Part shown: positions 53,759 through 62,304 of the stretch, in pieces
How the letters are laid out: every line of letters starts with the position of its first letter
Position numbering within the stretch: the first letter of the stretch is position 1
The notes under the pieces: model-generated
Seen by the model: the letters and a program-made list of their open reading frames with translations, nothing else
What the model was told of the DNA's origin: nothing
Databases searched by the model: none
Program-made: the position numbers and the translations under genes
Source: VAZQ01 sp963721005
GTDB lineage: Bacteria; Pseudomonadota; Alphaproteobacteria; Rhizobiales; Xanthobacteraceae
NCBI GenBank assembly: GCA_963721005.1
Contig: CAVRHR010000008.1
Span: 62,001 to 126,000, forward strand
DNA length: 64,000 nucleotides
Direction: 5' to 3'

Positions 53759-54739
53759 TCATTCCGCGGTGATCCCGGCTTTGACGATGACCTCCCGCCA
53801 TTTCGAGATATCGCTGCGGACCTGCGCGCTCAGGAGTTCGGGCGGGCCCGCCTCCGCGAGCAGGCCCTGCTGCACCAGCAGCTCCTTCATGTCCGCCGCT
53901 TCGAGGACCGAGGCGATCTCATGGTTCAGGCGGGCCGCCAGGCCGGCTGGAAACTTGGCCGGCGCCACCAGGGCGAACCAGAGCGTCGCGTCGTAGCCCG
54001 CCACGCCGGCCTCCGCCATGGTCGGCGTATCGGGCAGCGCCTCGACCCGCTTCTTGCCGGTGACCGCGAGCGCGCGCAATTGCCCGGCCCGGATGGTCTG
54101 GATGCTCGGCGGGATGGTGGCAAATTGCATGTCGAGACGCCCGCCCATCATGTCGATCACGGACTGGGCGGTGCTCTTGTAGGGAACGTGGGTGATCTGC
54201 AGGTCGGTCATGTTGGCGAACAGGGCGCCGGCGAGGTGGGCGAGGCTCGCCGGGCCGGCCGAGCCGTAGTTGAGCGCGCCCGGCTTGCGCTTGGCGAGCG
54301 CGACCAGCTCGGCGACGCTCTTCACCGGCAGCCCCGGATAGACCACCAGCACATAGGGCGAGCTCGCAATCATCGCGATCGAGGTGAAATCCCGGATCGG
54401 ATCGTAGGGCAGGCTCGAGCTCAACGTGACCGAAACCGCCTGGGTGCTCGAGGTCACGATGCCGATCGTGTAGCCGTCGGGGGCCGCCTTGGCGATCAGG
54501 TCGACTCCGATATTGCCGCTGGCGCCGACCCGGTTGTCGACCACGAATTGCTGGCCCAGCCGCGCACCGAGCTTCTGCCCGAGAACGCGTGCCACCACGT
54601 CGGCGGTGCTGGCCGGCGGAAACGGCACGATCAGGCGGATCGGCCGCGTCGGCCATCCGGCCTCGCCCGCGGCCGGTTGCGCCGATGCGGTGGCGGCCGT
54701 CAGCCAGCATATCGCCAGCGCAAGGGCCAACCGCTTCAA
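53759..54739 (-). CDS. Bug/TctC-family receptor
   Basis: 326 residues; TTG start at 54739 after GAGG, signal peptide ending A-S-A-Q. Landmarks: R-L-I-V-P-F-P-P-A-S-T-A-D-V-V-A-R (S-T in place of the usual G-G-x-x-D loop residues), V-V-D-N-R-V-G-A-S-G-N-I-G, A-A-P-D-G-Y-T-I-G, H-V-P-Y-K-S-T-A-Q and A-L-P-D-T-P-T-M-A-E-A-G. It is downstream of a 2-hydroxyacid dehydrogenase gene on the same strand (51 bases), which suggests the ligand may be a hydroxy or keto acid. Confidence 0.9.
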   Translation of the reverse strand: MKRLALALAICWLTAATASAQPAAGEAGWPTRPIRLIVPFPPASTADVVARVLGQKLGARLGQQFVVDNRVGASGNIGVDLIAKAAPDGYTIGIVTSSTQAVSVTLSSSLPYDPIRDFTSIAMIASSPYVLVVYPGLPVKSVAELVALAKRKPGALNYGSAGPASLAHLAGALFANMTDLQITHVPYKSTAQSVIDMMGGRLDMQFATIPPSIQTIRAGQLRALAVTGKKRVEALPDTPTMAEAGVAGYDATLWFALVAPAKFPAGLAARLNHEIASVLEAADMKELLVQQGLLAEAGPPELLSAQVRSDISKWREVIVKAGITAE

Positions 54740-54790
54740 GGGGCGATCCTCATGGTGCGATCCTCATCTTGCGATCACAATCTGCGATCA

Positions 54791-55882
54791 TCAACTTCCG
54801 ATATCCTGGGCCAGGCCCGCCAGCATATCGGAGATGTCGTTGAGCGCATTGAACCGCGGCTGCGCCGCGATGTGGGGCGACAGTACCACGTTGCGAAACC
54901 CCAAGAGCTCGTCGTCGCTGCGGCCTGGTGCCTCATAGAGCGGATCGAGCGCGAAGCCGCCGAGCCGTCCCGATCGCAGGGCCTCGATCAGTGCGGCCCG
55001 GTCCACCAGATCGGCGCGCGATATGTTGACCAGGCAGGCGCCCGGCTTCATCTGGGCGAACCGCGCCCGGTCGATGAGATGGCGAGTCGATGGGCTGCCC
55101 GGCACCTGCGGCACGATCCAATCGCTTTCGCCGAGCAGCCGCTCGAGCGGCACATAGGTCAGCTGCAGCTGCCGCTCCTCGGCCTCCGGCAGCCGGGTGC
55201 GCTGGTGATAGAGGATGCGCATCCCGAATGCGGCGGCGCGCAGCACGATCTCGCGCCCGATCTCGCCGACCCCGATGATGCCCAGGGTCGAGTCGTGCAG
55301 CATGCGAATCCCGGTGATGCGCGGCCAATTCGAGTTGGGGGTGTGGCGGCGATCGAACGGCTTGTAGACGTAGCCTTCGGCTGCGAGCAGCTCGGGGCTG
55401 ATGCGTCCGGCCAGCCGATGCATCTTTTTGGCCAGCGTGAGCATCAGCGTGATCGTCACCTCGGCGCAGGCGATGTTGGCGCGCCGCCGGAAGGTCAGCA
55501 CCTTGATGCCGCGCGTGGCGCAGGCCGCGGTGTCGATGTTGCGGGGCATGGCGCCGTATTTCTGCACCGCGACGAGATCGGCTCCGGCGGCGAGATCGTC
55601 TGGTCCCACCTGCAACGATTCGACGATCAGCCCGCGCGCCCCGGGCAGGTTGGCGCGCATGTCCTGCGGCGTCTCGACCAGGCGTACCCGGCTCGGGAAC
55701 AGCCCGCCGATGCGGGCACGCACCCGCGCCACGTAGCCGTCGAAATCCGGCTCGTCATGGGCGAAGAAATCCGCATAGGCGGCATGGCGCTCGGGCGCGG
55801 TCGCCGGGTCGAGCACGATGCCGACGACGCGCAGGAAGGGATCGTCCTCGACGACGAGCATGGTCGGTTTGGCTGTGGGCAC
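54791..55882 (-). CDS. D-2-hydroxyacid dehydrogenase, NAD-binding
   Basis: 363 residues from GTG 55882. Rossmann motif L-G-I-I-G-V-G-E-I-G-R-E-I (about 195-210). Catalytic residues of the family are present: Arg in N-I-S-R-A-D-L-V-D, Glu in D-P-L-Y-E-A-P and His in L-S-P-H-I-A-A. The N-terminal half is longer than in classic members. It interconverts 2-keto and D-2-hydroxy acids. It is co-directional with the TctC receptor at 53759 and divergent from the TRAP operon. Confidence 0.88.
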   Translation of the reverse strand: MPTAKPTMLVVEDDPFLRVVGIVLDPATAPERHAAYADFFAHDEPDFDGYVARVRARIGGLFPSRVRLVETPQDMRANLPGARGLIVESLQVGPDDLAAGADLVAVQKYGAMPRNIDTAACATRGIKVLTFRRRANIACAEVTITLMLTLAKKMHRLAGRISPELLAAEGYVYKPFDRRHTPNSNWPRITGIRMLHDSTLGIIGVGEIGREIVLRAAAFGMRILYHQRTRLPEAEERQLQLTYVPLERLLGESDWIVPQVPGSPSTRHLIDRARFAQMKPGACLVNISRADLVDRAALIEALRSGRLGGFALDPLYEAPGRSDDELLGFRNVVLSPHIAAQPRFNALNDISDMLAGLAQDIGS

Positions 55883-56138
55883 GGTATCCGCGGAGGTGGT
55901 TGGCGAAAGAGCGGGTCAGCTTTGCGATAATTGCGGCTCGACCTCAAGGGCTTAGCCCGGCAATTTTCTTGAGCCGCGCGATCAGGACGGGTTGGTTGCG
56001 GTCCTCGATGGGGCAGGAGCAGCTCAACTGTCGCTACTCATTGACGCAGGTGCGGAACAGCCGCAATAAGGTACTATCCGGACGAAAATAACTGCGGCCG
56101 CCCCGGACTCCAAATGGGCGGCCCGAAGGGAGGGCGAA

Positions 56139-57170
56139 ATGGCCATCAGTCGACGTCATATCCTGCTCGGTGCAGTTGCCGCGCCCGCCGTCATGGCGGC
56201 GGCGCGCCTGGGCTCGGCCGCCCCGGCCCCGATGCTGAAGATCTCCCACCAGTTTCCCGGCGGCACCATCGACGAAGGCGATTTCCGCGATCGCATTTGT
56301 CTCAAGTTCGCAGCCGAGCTCGAGAAGCGCACCAACGGCGCGATCGGGGCCCAGGTTTATCCCAACTCGTCGCTGATGAAGACCATTCCCCAGTTCTCGG
56401 CGGTACGCAAAGGCGCGCTCGACCTGAGCTTCTATCCGATCTCCTACGCGGGCGGCGAGTTCCCTGAGCTCAATATCGGGCTGATGCCCGGGCTGGTGAG
56501 CTCCTACGCGCAAGGGGCCGCCTGGAAGACCTCGCCGGTCGGCCAGAAATTCGGCGAGTTCCTGGCCAGCAAGGGCGTCATCATCCTGTCCTGGGTCTGG
56601 CAGGCCGGCGGCATGGTGACCCGCGGCAATCCGATCATCAATCCGGAGGATGCCAAGGGTCTCAAGATCCGCGGTGGCAGCCGCGAGATGGACATGGTGC
56701 TGCAAAAGGCCGGCGCCACCACGCTCTCGACGCCTTCCAACGAGCTCTACCAAGCCATGCAGACCGGCGCCTGCGACGGCGCGCTGACATCCTCGACCAG
56801 CCTGATCTCGTTTCGGCTGGAGGAGGTCGCCAAGAGCCTCACCACCGGCCGCGGCAAATCCTACTGGTACATGCTGGAGCCGCTCATCATGTCGAAGGAT
56901 ATCTTCGACAAGCTGCCGAAGGCCCAGCAGGAGGCGGTGCTCGCGCTCGGCGCCGAGCTCGAGCAGTTCGGCACCAACGAGGCGATCGCCGACGACCGCA
57001 AGGTCGCCGAGGTCTATGCCAAGAAGGGCGCCAAGGTCGCCGATCTCGACGAGGCCATCGTCGAGAAATGGCGCGCCATTGCGCGGGCCACCGCCTGGAA
57101 GGATTACGCCGACCGCACGCCGCTGTCGGCCGATCTGCTCAAGCTGGCCGAGGCGGTCCACGTCTCCTGA
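56139..57170 (+). CDS. dctP: TRAP transporter substrate-binding protein (DctP)
   Basis: 343 residues; ATG follows GGGAGGGCGAA. Twin-arginine-like signal (I-S-R-R-H-I-L-L-G-A-V-A-A-P). DctP landmarks: L-K-I-S-H-Q-F-P-G-G, K-F-A-A-E-L-E-K-R-T-N-G-A-I near 55-70, V-Y-P-N-S-S-L, K-G-L-K-I-R-G-G-S (with the Arg that binds the carboxylate), N-E-L-Y-Q-A-M-Q-T-G and D-G-A. It is followed by DctQ and DctM genes, so this is a complete secondary uptake system for an organic acid. The ligand is not deducible. Confidence 0.9.
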   Translation: MAISRRHILLGAVAAPAVMAAARLGSAAPAPMLKISHQFPGGTIDEGDFRDRICLKFAAELEKRTNGAIGAQVYPNSSLMKTIPQFSAVRKGALDLSFYPISYAGGEFPELNIGLMPGLVSSYAQGAAWKTSPVGQKFGEFLASKGVIILSWVWQAGGMVTRGNPIINPEDAKGLKIRGGSREMDMVLQKAGATTLSTPSNELYQAMQTGACDGALTSSTSLISFRLEEVAKSLTTGRGKSYWYMLEPLIMSKDIFDKLPKAQQEAVLALGAELEQFGTNEAIADDRKVAEVYAKKGAKVADLDEAIVEKWRAIARATAWKDYADRTPLSADLLKLAEAVHVS

Positions 57171-57198
57171 CCTAGCCTGACGGCGCCGAGGAACCGCG

Positions 57199-57753
57199 AT
57201 GGTGCACGGCCTCGACGCCGTCGAGACCGAGACCCTGGCGGCGCCCATCGCGGACGCCGCCGGGCCGCTGGGCCGGCTGCTCGCTCGCGTCAATAGGCTG
57301 ATCGAGATCGTCTCCTCGGTGGCGCTGGTCGCCGCCGCCTGCGTCCTCACCTACAGCGTCGCCTCGCGCTACTTCCTACATTTCTCCACCGATTGGCAGG
57401 ACGAGCTCTCGGTGTTCCTGATCGTCGGCTCGGTCTTCATGTCGGCGGCCGCCATCCAGGCGCGACGCGGTCATGTCGCGATCGAAGCCGTCGTGGGCTT
57501 GCTGCCGCCGCGCGTGAATGCGGTCCGGCAATGGCTGGTCGATGTCGCCAGCCTGGTGTTCTGTGGCTATTTCGCCTGGAAATCCTGGACCCTGCTCGAT
57601 GAGGCTTGGATGGAGAACTACCATTCGGGCTCGACCTGGGGGCCGCCCTTGTGGATTCCCTATTCGCTCATGGCGGTGGGCATGACGCTGCTCTCCCTGC
57701 AGCTTCTGCTGCAGGTCGCCGTGCCGTTTCGCGGGCGGCGGGCCGCGCCATGA
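57199..57753 (+). CDS. dctQ: TRAP transporter small permease (DctQ)
   Basis: 184 residues with four predicted helices: about 40-60, 72-92, 110-130 and 150-172. Contains W-Q-D-E-L-S-V-F-L-I-V-G-S-V-F and R-R-G-H-V-A-I-E, the DctQ signature. Its stop overlaps the DctM start (ATGA), and it begins 28 bases after DctP. It stabilises the large permease in the inner membrane. Confidence 0.9.
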   Translation: MVHGLDAVETETLAAPIADAAGPLGRLLARVNRLIEIVSSVALVAAACVLTYSVASRYFLHFSTDWQDELSVFLIVGSVFMSAAAIQARRGHVAIEAVVGLLPPRVNAVRQWLVDVASLVFCGYFAWKSWTLLDEAWMENYHSGSTWGPPLWIPYSLMAVGMTLLSLQLLLQVAVPFRGRRAAP

Positions 57754-59105
57754 CGACCCTGTCGATCGGCCTGCTTTACGGCGCCGCCACCTTGCTGGTG
57801 ATGTTCTCCGGCATGCCGATCGCGTTCGCGCTCGGCGCGGTCGCGACCGTGTTCATGATCGCGTTCATGCCGTCGTCCTCGGTCGATACCATCACGCAGA
57901 ACGTCTACGAGGAGATGGCCTCGATCACGCTGTTGTCGATCCCGCTGTTCATCCTCAAGGGCGCCGCCATCGGCCGCTCGCCGGCGGGCAAGGATCTGTA
58001 TGGCGCCTTGCACGCCTGGCTGCACCGCATCCCGGGCGGCCTCGGCATCGCCAACGTCTTCGCCTGCGCGCTGTTCGCCGCCATGGCCGGCTCCTCGCCC
58101 GCCACCTGCTCGGCGATCGGCTCGGCCGGCATCCCGGAAATGCGCATGCGCGGCTATTCCGGCAGCTTCGCGGCCGGCATCATCGCGGCCGGCGGCACGC
58201 TCGGCATCCTGCTGCCGCCCTCGATCACCATGATTCTTTATGCGGTCGCCGCCGAGCAGTCGCTCGGCCGGCTGTTTCTCGCCGCCATCGGCCCGGCCGC
58301 GCTGCTGGTCACCTTGTTCGCCGGCTATGCGATGTGGCGGTTTCGCCTGGAATACCGGCGTGCCCGCCGGCTTCTGGCCCAGACCGGCGCGACCTCGGAG
58401 CTGCTGCGCCCGGATATGCTCTCCATGTGGGACAAGTTCGCGCTGTTGCCGCGCGTGCTGCCGTTCGTGGTCCTGCTCACCGGCGTGATGGTCGCGCTCT
58501 ATGGCGGCTTCGCGACGCCCTCCGAGACGGCCGGGCTGGGCGCGCTCCTGGCGCTGGTGCTGATCGCCGGCATCTACAGCGTGTGGACGCCGCGCGATCT
58601 CACCCCGATCCTGATGGCGACCTTGCGCGAATCGACCATGCTCATGTTCATCATCGGCATGTCGCTGCTCTATTCCTACGTGATGAGCTACCTGCACATC
58701 AGCCAGTCGGCCGCGCAGTCGATCGTGGAGCTGCACCTGTCGCGCTGGGTGCTGCTCGCCGCCGTGCTGGTGTTCGTGGCGGTGCTCGGCTTCTTCCTGC
58801 CGCCGGTATCGATCATCGTGATGACGGCGCCGATCGTGCTGCCGCCGCTGCGGGCCGGCGGCTTCGACCTGATCTGGTTCGGGGTGGTGATGACCATCGT
58901 GATGGAGATGGGATTGATCCATCCGCCGGTCGGGCTGAACCTGTTCGTCATCAAGAACATCGCGCCCGATATCCCGCTGCGCGACGTGATCTGGGGCGTG
59001 ATGCCGTTCGTCGCCCTGATGCTGTTCGCGGTGGTGCTGATGTGCTTCTTTCCAGAGATCGCGACCTGGTTCCCGGACGCAGTGATGGGCGGCAAGACCC
59101 GGTAG
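57750..59105 (+). CDS. dctM: TRAP transporter large permease (DctM)
   Basis: 451 residues from ATG 57750, the usual size, with about 12 hydrophobic segments. Signature parts: L-V-M-F-S-G-M-P-I-A-F-A-L-G, M-A-G-S-S-P-A-T-C-S-A-I-G and A-A-G-G-T-L-G-I-L-L-P-P-S-I, and the second-repeat counterpart I-H-P-P-V-G-L-N-L-F-V. It is coupled to DctQ. It carries out Na+-driven transport of the ligand handed over by DctP. Confidence 0.92.
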   Translation: MTTLSIGLLYGAATLLVMFSGMPIAFALGAVATVFMIAFMPSSSVDTITQNVYEEMASITLLSIPLFILKGAAIGRSPAGKDLYGALHAWLHRIPGGLGIANVFACALFAAMAGSSPATCSAIGSAGIPEMRMRGYSGSFAAGIIAAGGTLGILLPPSITMILYAVAAEQSLGRLFLAAIGPAALLVTLFAGYAMWRFRLEYRRARRLLAQTGATSELLRPDMLSMWDKFALLPRVLPFVVLLTGVMVALYGGFATPSETAGLGALLALVLIAGIYSVWTPRDLTPILMATLRESTMLMFIIGMSLLYSYVMSYLHISQSAAQSIVELHLSRWVLLAAVLVFVAVLGFFLPPVSIIVMTAPIVLPPLRAGGFDLIWFGVVMTIVMEMGLIHPPVGLNLFVIKNIAPDIPLRDVIWGVMPFVALMLFAVVLMCFFPEIATWFPDAVMGGKTR

Positions 59106-59334
59106 CGCCGCCGCGCCTGGTCGTCAGTCCCGATTTCGAGGAAACCGCTCTGATTTGGCTCATGCGTCAATCGGGTATGCAATACCCGTCGAGCGCACGT
59201 TGTCAGCCGGGTGCTTCGGGGCTAAGCTCGACGGGATACAGCGATGCGGCTAAGCAAAACATTGCAGCCGCAAGGACGCGCGGGGACGTGGCGCTGGCCG
59301 GCGGTTGCAACGGCCGCAGACAGGGAGGAAGTCC

Positions 59335-59823
59335 ATGGAGATGATTTCCGTCGGAACATTCTGGACAATTTGGTTGCTGGTGCATCTTTTGTTCGCTGTC
59401 GCGCTCCTGGGGGCGCTGACCCATCAGGCGATGGCGGTGGCGCTGCCGGTCCGCCGTGCGGCCGGGGGGATCGTGACGCGCTTTCGTGCGGTGCCGGCCC
59501 CGGGCTATGCCACGGCGGTCTGCGTGCTGTGGGTGCTCACCTTCATCGTGGGCTCGTTCATCTACACCAAATATCGCATCTTCGTGCGCATTCCGCTCGA
59601 GCAGTCCGGCTACTACAAGACCCAGGGCTTCTTCGATTTCAAGGAGCATGTCGCCACTCTCGGCCTGGTGCTGCTGCCGGGCTACTGGTACCTGTGGAAG
59701 AACGCCCAGAAGCCGGAATATGATTCCGCGCGCAAGATGGTGACCCTGGTGCTCGCCGTCATGTGCTGGTTCCTCTTCATCGTCGGCCATGTCCTCAACA
59801 ACGCCCGGGGGTTTGGATCATGA
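59335..59823 (+). CDS. Four-helix inner-membrane protein, first of a small-membrane-protein operon
   Basis: 162 residues from ATG 59335 (GGGAGGAA upstream). Four predicted helices: about 8-30, 62-82, 105-122 and 136-156. Short loops contain T-H-Q-A-M and H-V-L-N-N-A, and E-H-V near the third helix; His residues near membrane faces could bind metal or haem. No characterised family recognised. Its stop overlaps the next start (ATGA). Confidence 0.65.
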   Translation: MEMISVGTFWTIWLLVHLLFAVALLGALTHQAMAVALPVRRAAGGIVTRFRAVPAPGYATAVCVLWVLTFIVGSFIYTKYRIFVRIPLEQSGYYKTQGFFDFKEHVATLGLVLLPGYWYLWKNAQKPEYDSARKMVTLVLAVMCWFLFIVGHVLNNARGFGS

Positions 59824-60242
59824 ACACGAACGCGAACACCACCACCGCAACCGCAGCAGCAACCACGGCGACGACCGCGCGGGCTGCTCCGGCGAGCTTG
59901 GCCGCGTCGGCCAGGTTCAAGACTTTTGCGCTGACATTCTCCACCTTCGGCCCGGTGGTCTACTGTGTTACCCAGTTCTTCAACTGGCCCCTGTTCACTT
60001 TCCATCCGGCGACCAATCGCCTGGTGTGGGGGTATGAGGGGCCGCGGCCCGGCGAGGGGCCGAACATGCTCTGGTACGGCTGGACGGCGACCACCATTCT
60101 CATCGCGGCCGCGGTGGGTATCATCGCGATGCTGCTGCCGGAGCACATCACCCGGAAACTGCCGATGGCCTTGATCTGGCTGTTGCCGATCCTGGCGATC
60201 CCCTACATCGTCTATTCCCTGATGCCGTGGTGGACGCACTAG
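59820..60242 (+). CDS. Three-helix inner-membrane protein
   Basis: 140 residues from ATG 59820, coupled to the previous gene. A Thr/Ala-rich N-terminus (N-T-N-A-N-T-T-T-A-T-A-A-A) precedes three hydrophobic segments (about 35-55, 82-104 and 115-135). It contains F-N-W-P-L-F-T-F-H-P and W-Y-G-W-T. Unknown function; likely a subunit with its neighbour. Confidence 0.65.
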   Translation: MNTNANTTTATAAATTATTARAAPASLAASARFKTFALTFSTFGPVVYCVTQFFNWPLFTFHPATNRLVWGYEGPRPGEGPNMLWYGWTATTILIAAAVGIIAMLLPEHITRKLPMALIWLLPILAIPYIVYSLMPWWTH

Positions 60243-60258
60243 CGAATTCGGAGCCGAG

Positions 60259-60522
60259 ATGGTTGTCTCCAAGCTCAACCTCGCAATCCTCGCCGCGGCC
60301 GTGGGCGGGGTGATCTGGATCGAGCACGCGCATCGCGTCACCATCCAGGTGCCGGCACCGGCCGAAGCCGCGGGGGCCAATGCCCCCGCATGTCCGGAAA
60401 ACGAGAGCGTCCCGTTCAGCGCGGACTGCATGATATTCATCCAGGGCGGCGCCGGGTCCGATGTCCGCCCGCGCTTGAACGCCGATCCCGCGGCATTGGC
60501 GGACTCGCCTGAACGGCCCTAG
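60259..60522 (+). CDS. Small membrane-anchored protein with paired Cys
   Basis: 87 residues with one N-terminal hydrophobic segment (L-N-L-A-I-L-A-A-A-V-G-G-V-I-W-I) and a periplasmic tail containing A-C-P-E-N and A-D-C-M-I-F, two Cys 13 residues apart. No known domain. It is in an operon with the two upstream membrane proteins and the next gene. Confidence 0.55.
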   Translation: MVVSKLNLAILAAAVGGVIWIEHAHRVTIQVPAPAEAAGANAPACPENESVPFSADCMIFIQGGAGSDVRPRLNADPAALADSPERP

Positions 60523-60531
60523 GAATTCCAT

Positions 60532-60789
60532 ATGAAAAGTTCATCGCTCGGGTGGCTTATCCTGGGACTGGCCGGGATCGTCGTGGCCGCCTACCTGCTC
60601 AACCGGGGGCTCTACATCGGCTCGACCATCGATGTGAGCATGCGCCAGGGCGAGGGCAAGTTCCTCTACGCCAAGAATTGCCGCTATCTGTATTTCACCG
60701 GCGTGCGCGACGTCACCGGCGGTTTAGAGTCGCCTTCGCGCGAGAGCGCTGAATCGGCATCATGCGCGCTGCTGGGGAGTTCCGGCTGA
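60532..60789 (+). CDS. Small membrane-anchored protein
   Basis: 85 residues with a single N-terminal helix (L-G-W-L-I-L-G-L-A-G-I-V-V-A-A-Y-L-L-N-R-G) and a short exported tail including C-R-Y-L-Y-F-T-G-V. The stop at 60787 is 4 bases from the stop of the opposite-strand P19-type gene, so the two are convergent. Unknown function; last of the four-gene operon. Confidence 0.55.
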   Translation: MKSSSLGWLILGLAGIVVAAYLLNRGLYIGSTIDVSMRQGEGKFLYAKNCRYLYFTGVRDVTGGLESPSRESAESASCALLGSSG

Positions 60790-60793
60790 GCGG

Positions 60794-61315
60794 CTATTTT
60801 TGCGGATAGATGAAGGTGAATGTCTCCGAGAACGGCCGCCACCACGGCGGCACGCCGGTCTCCTTGTCGGTGTGACGGAAAAAGCCGTTTGTCTCCGGGG
60901 ATCTGAAGCGATAGGTCACCTTATAGCTGCCGGGACCGTTCATTCTGACGTTGTCGGCGTAGTGCGGCCCGTCCTTCGCAACCATCGGCTTGAGCGTGCC
61001 CGACGCCTTCCAGCCCGAACCCTGCTTCTCGATCGTGTAGGCGATGGTGAGATAGCCGATCCAGGCGCCATCGGAATATCCATGGGCATTGTCTGACGTC
61101 GCGTGCACATCGGCCTCGATGTGGATGACATCGGTGCCGTGCACCATGTTCGGCAACATCGGCGCCATCTCGATGCCGACCAGATAATTGGCGACGATCT
61201 CCATGTCGTTCTTGTGCGCCGGGCCGCCGATGAGATACTCAGCCGCCGTCGCCGCCATCATCGGCGCCGTTGCAACCATCATGGCTGTCGCCACCAGATG
61301 TTTCATTGTCCACAT
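60794..61315 (-). CDS. P19/Tp34-type periplasmic metal-binding protein
   Basis: 173 residues from ATG 61315 (GGAGAG upstream; ATG 61306 is possible). The signal peptide ends A-A-T-A-A. Family motifs: Y-L-I-G-G-P-A-H-K-N-D-M-E-I-V, H-I-E-A-D-V-H-A (metal-binding His/Glu/Asp), W-I-G-Y-L-T-I, M-V-A-K-D-G-P-H-Y and R-H-T-D-K-E-T-G-V. P19 proteins bind Cu/Fe and work with the FTR1-type permease in iron uptake. No FTR1 gene is visible; the four small membrane proteins that converge on it are candidate partners. Confidence 0.88.
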   Translation of the reverse strand: MWTMKHLVATAMMVATAPMMAATAAEYLIGGPAHKNDMEIVANYLVGIEMAPMLPNMVHGTDVIHIEADVHATSDNAHGYSDGAWIGYLTIAYTIEKQGSGWKASGTLKPMVAKDGPHYADNVRMNGPGSYKVTYRFRSPETNGFFRHTDKETGVPPWWRPFSETFTFIYPQK

Positions 61316-61590
61316 CGCACTCTCTCCTTGTTGGCTGTCGGTATCTGATGACCAACGAATGAGGGGAGCGCGGATCATTGTAAAGTTGCGGCGGGATCAC
61401 GGTTTTGTATGGCATTATTCCAATTCAAATCCGTGATCGGATGACCCCTGTTTTCAATCATTCCAAATGAAGAGCGGCGGCTGCAGCTGCGTCCAAAATC
61501 CAAGTTGCACCTTTTGACTCCCGACCGGGATGCTGCGATCTTGTCCAGGAGCGATTGATCCGGACATTGGCAAACGAAGGAACCACCACC

Positions 61591-62280
61591 ATGCGCAACT
61601 CGATCTGGACCGCCTTGGCTCTGCTGCTGGCGCTAGCCGGTCCCGTGGCGGCCGCCGAGGCGACGTTCGTCACCCCCGACCGGCTCGATCTCACCAAGCT
61701 TGTGGCGCCGGCTCCCGCACCCAACTCCGCGCAGCAGAAACGCGATCTCTCGGATGTGCTGGCGGTGCAGAAGGTCCGCACCCCGGCACAAGCGGACCGC
61801 GCGCTCACCGATGCCACCGCCGGTACCTTCGGGTTCGCTGACGTTCTGGGCCCGAAATTCAACGCGGAGGCACTTCCCAAGGTGGCGGCCTTGTTCGCCA
61901 AGATCCGCGGCGATGCGGCGGTGGCGTTCTCGGCGGGAAAAGACGCCTGGAACCGGCCGCGTCCGTTCGAGGTCAGCACCGACGTCAATCCGGTCGGCGA
62001 ACGGCCAGGCGGAAGCTCCTACCCGAGCGGCAGCTCGACCAACGGATTTCTGACCGGGATCGTGCTCGCCGCCATGGTGCCGGAGAAGGCCGTGGCGCTG
62101 TATGCCCGCGGCCGGGAATTCGGCGACGATCGCGTCATCCTCGGGGTTCACTTTCCGAGCGACGTCGAGGCCGGTCGCTTCGCCGCCACCGCGCTCGCGG
62201 CGGCGCTCATGCAGGACCCGGCCTTTCTGCGGGAGTTCGCCGAGGCCAAATCGGAATTGCGTCACGGGCTGGGACTTTAG
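61591..62280 (+). CDS. Exported class A (PAP2) acid phosphatase
   Basis: 229 residues from ATG 61591 (AAGGAACC upstream), with a signal peptide ending V-A-A-A. PAP2 motif: K-D-A-W-N-R-P-R-P-F, then S-Y-P-S-G-S-S-T-N-G-F, then D-D-R-V-I-L-G-V-H-F-P-S-D-V-E-A-G-R. The catalytic His is in G-V-H; the usual S-R of the third block is D-R. It hydrolyses phosphomonoesters in the periplasm. Apparently monocistronic. Confidence 0.9.
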   Translation: MRNSIWTALALLLALAGPVAAAEATFVTPDRLDLTKLVAPAPAPNSAQQKRDLSDVLAVQKVRTPAQADRALTDATAGTFGFADVLGPKFNAEALPKVAALFAKIRGDAAVAFSAGKDAWNRPRPFEVSTDVNPVGERPGGSSYPSGSSTNGFLTGIVLAAMVPEKAVALYARGREFGDDRVILGVHFPSDVEAGRFAATALAAALMQDPAFLREFAEAKSELRHGLGL

Positions 62281-62304
62281 GACCTATCGGCTCGGGATCG
62301 CGGA

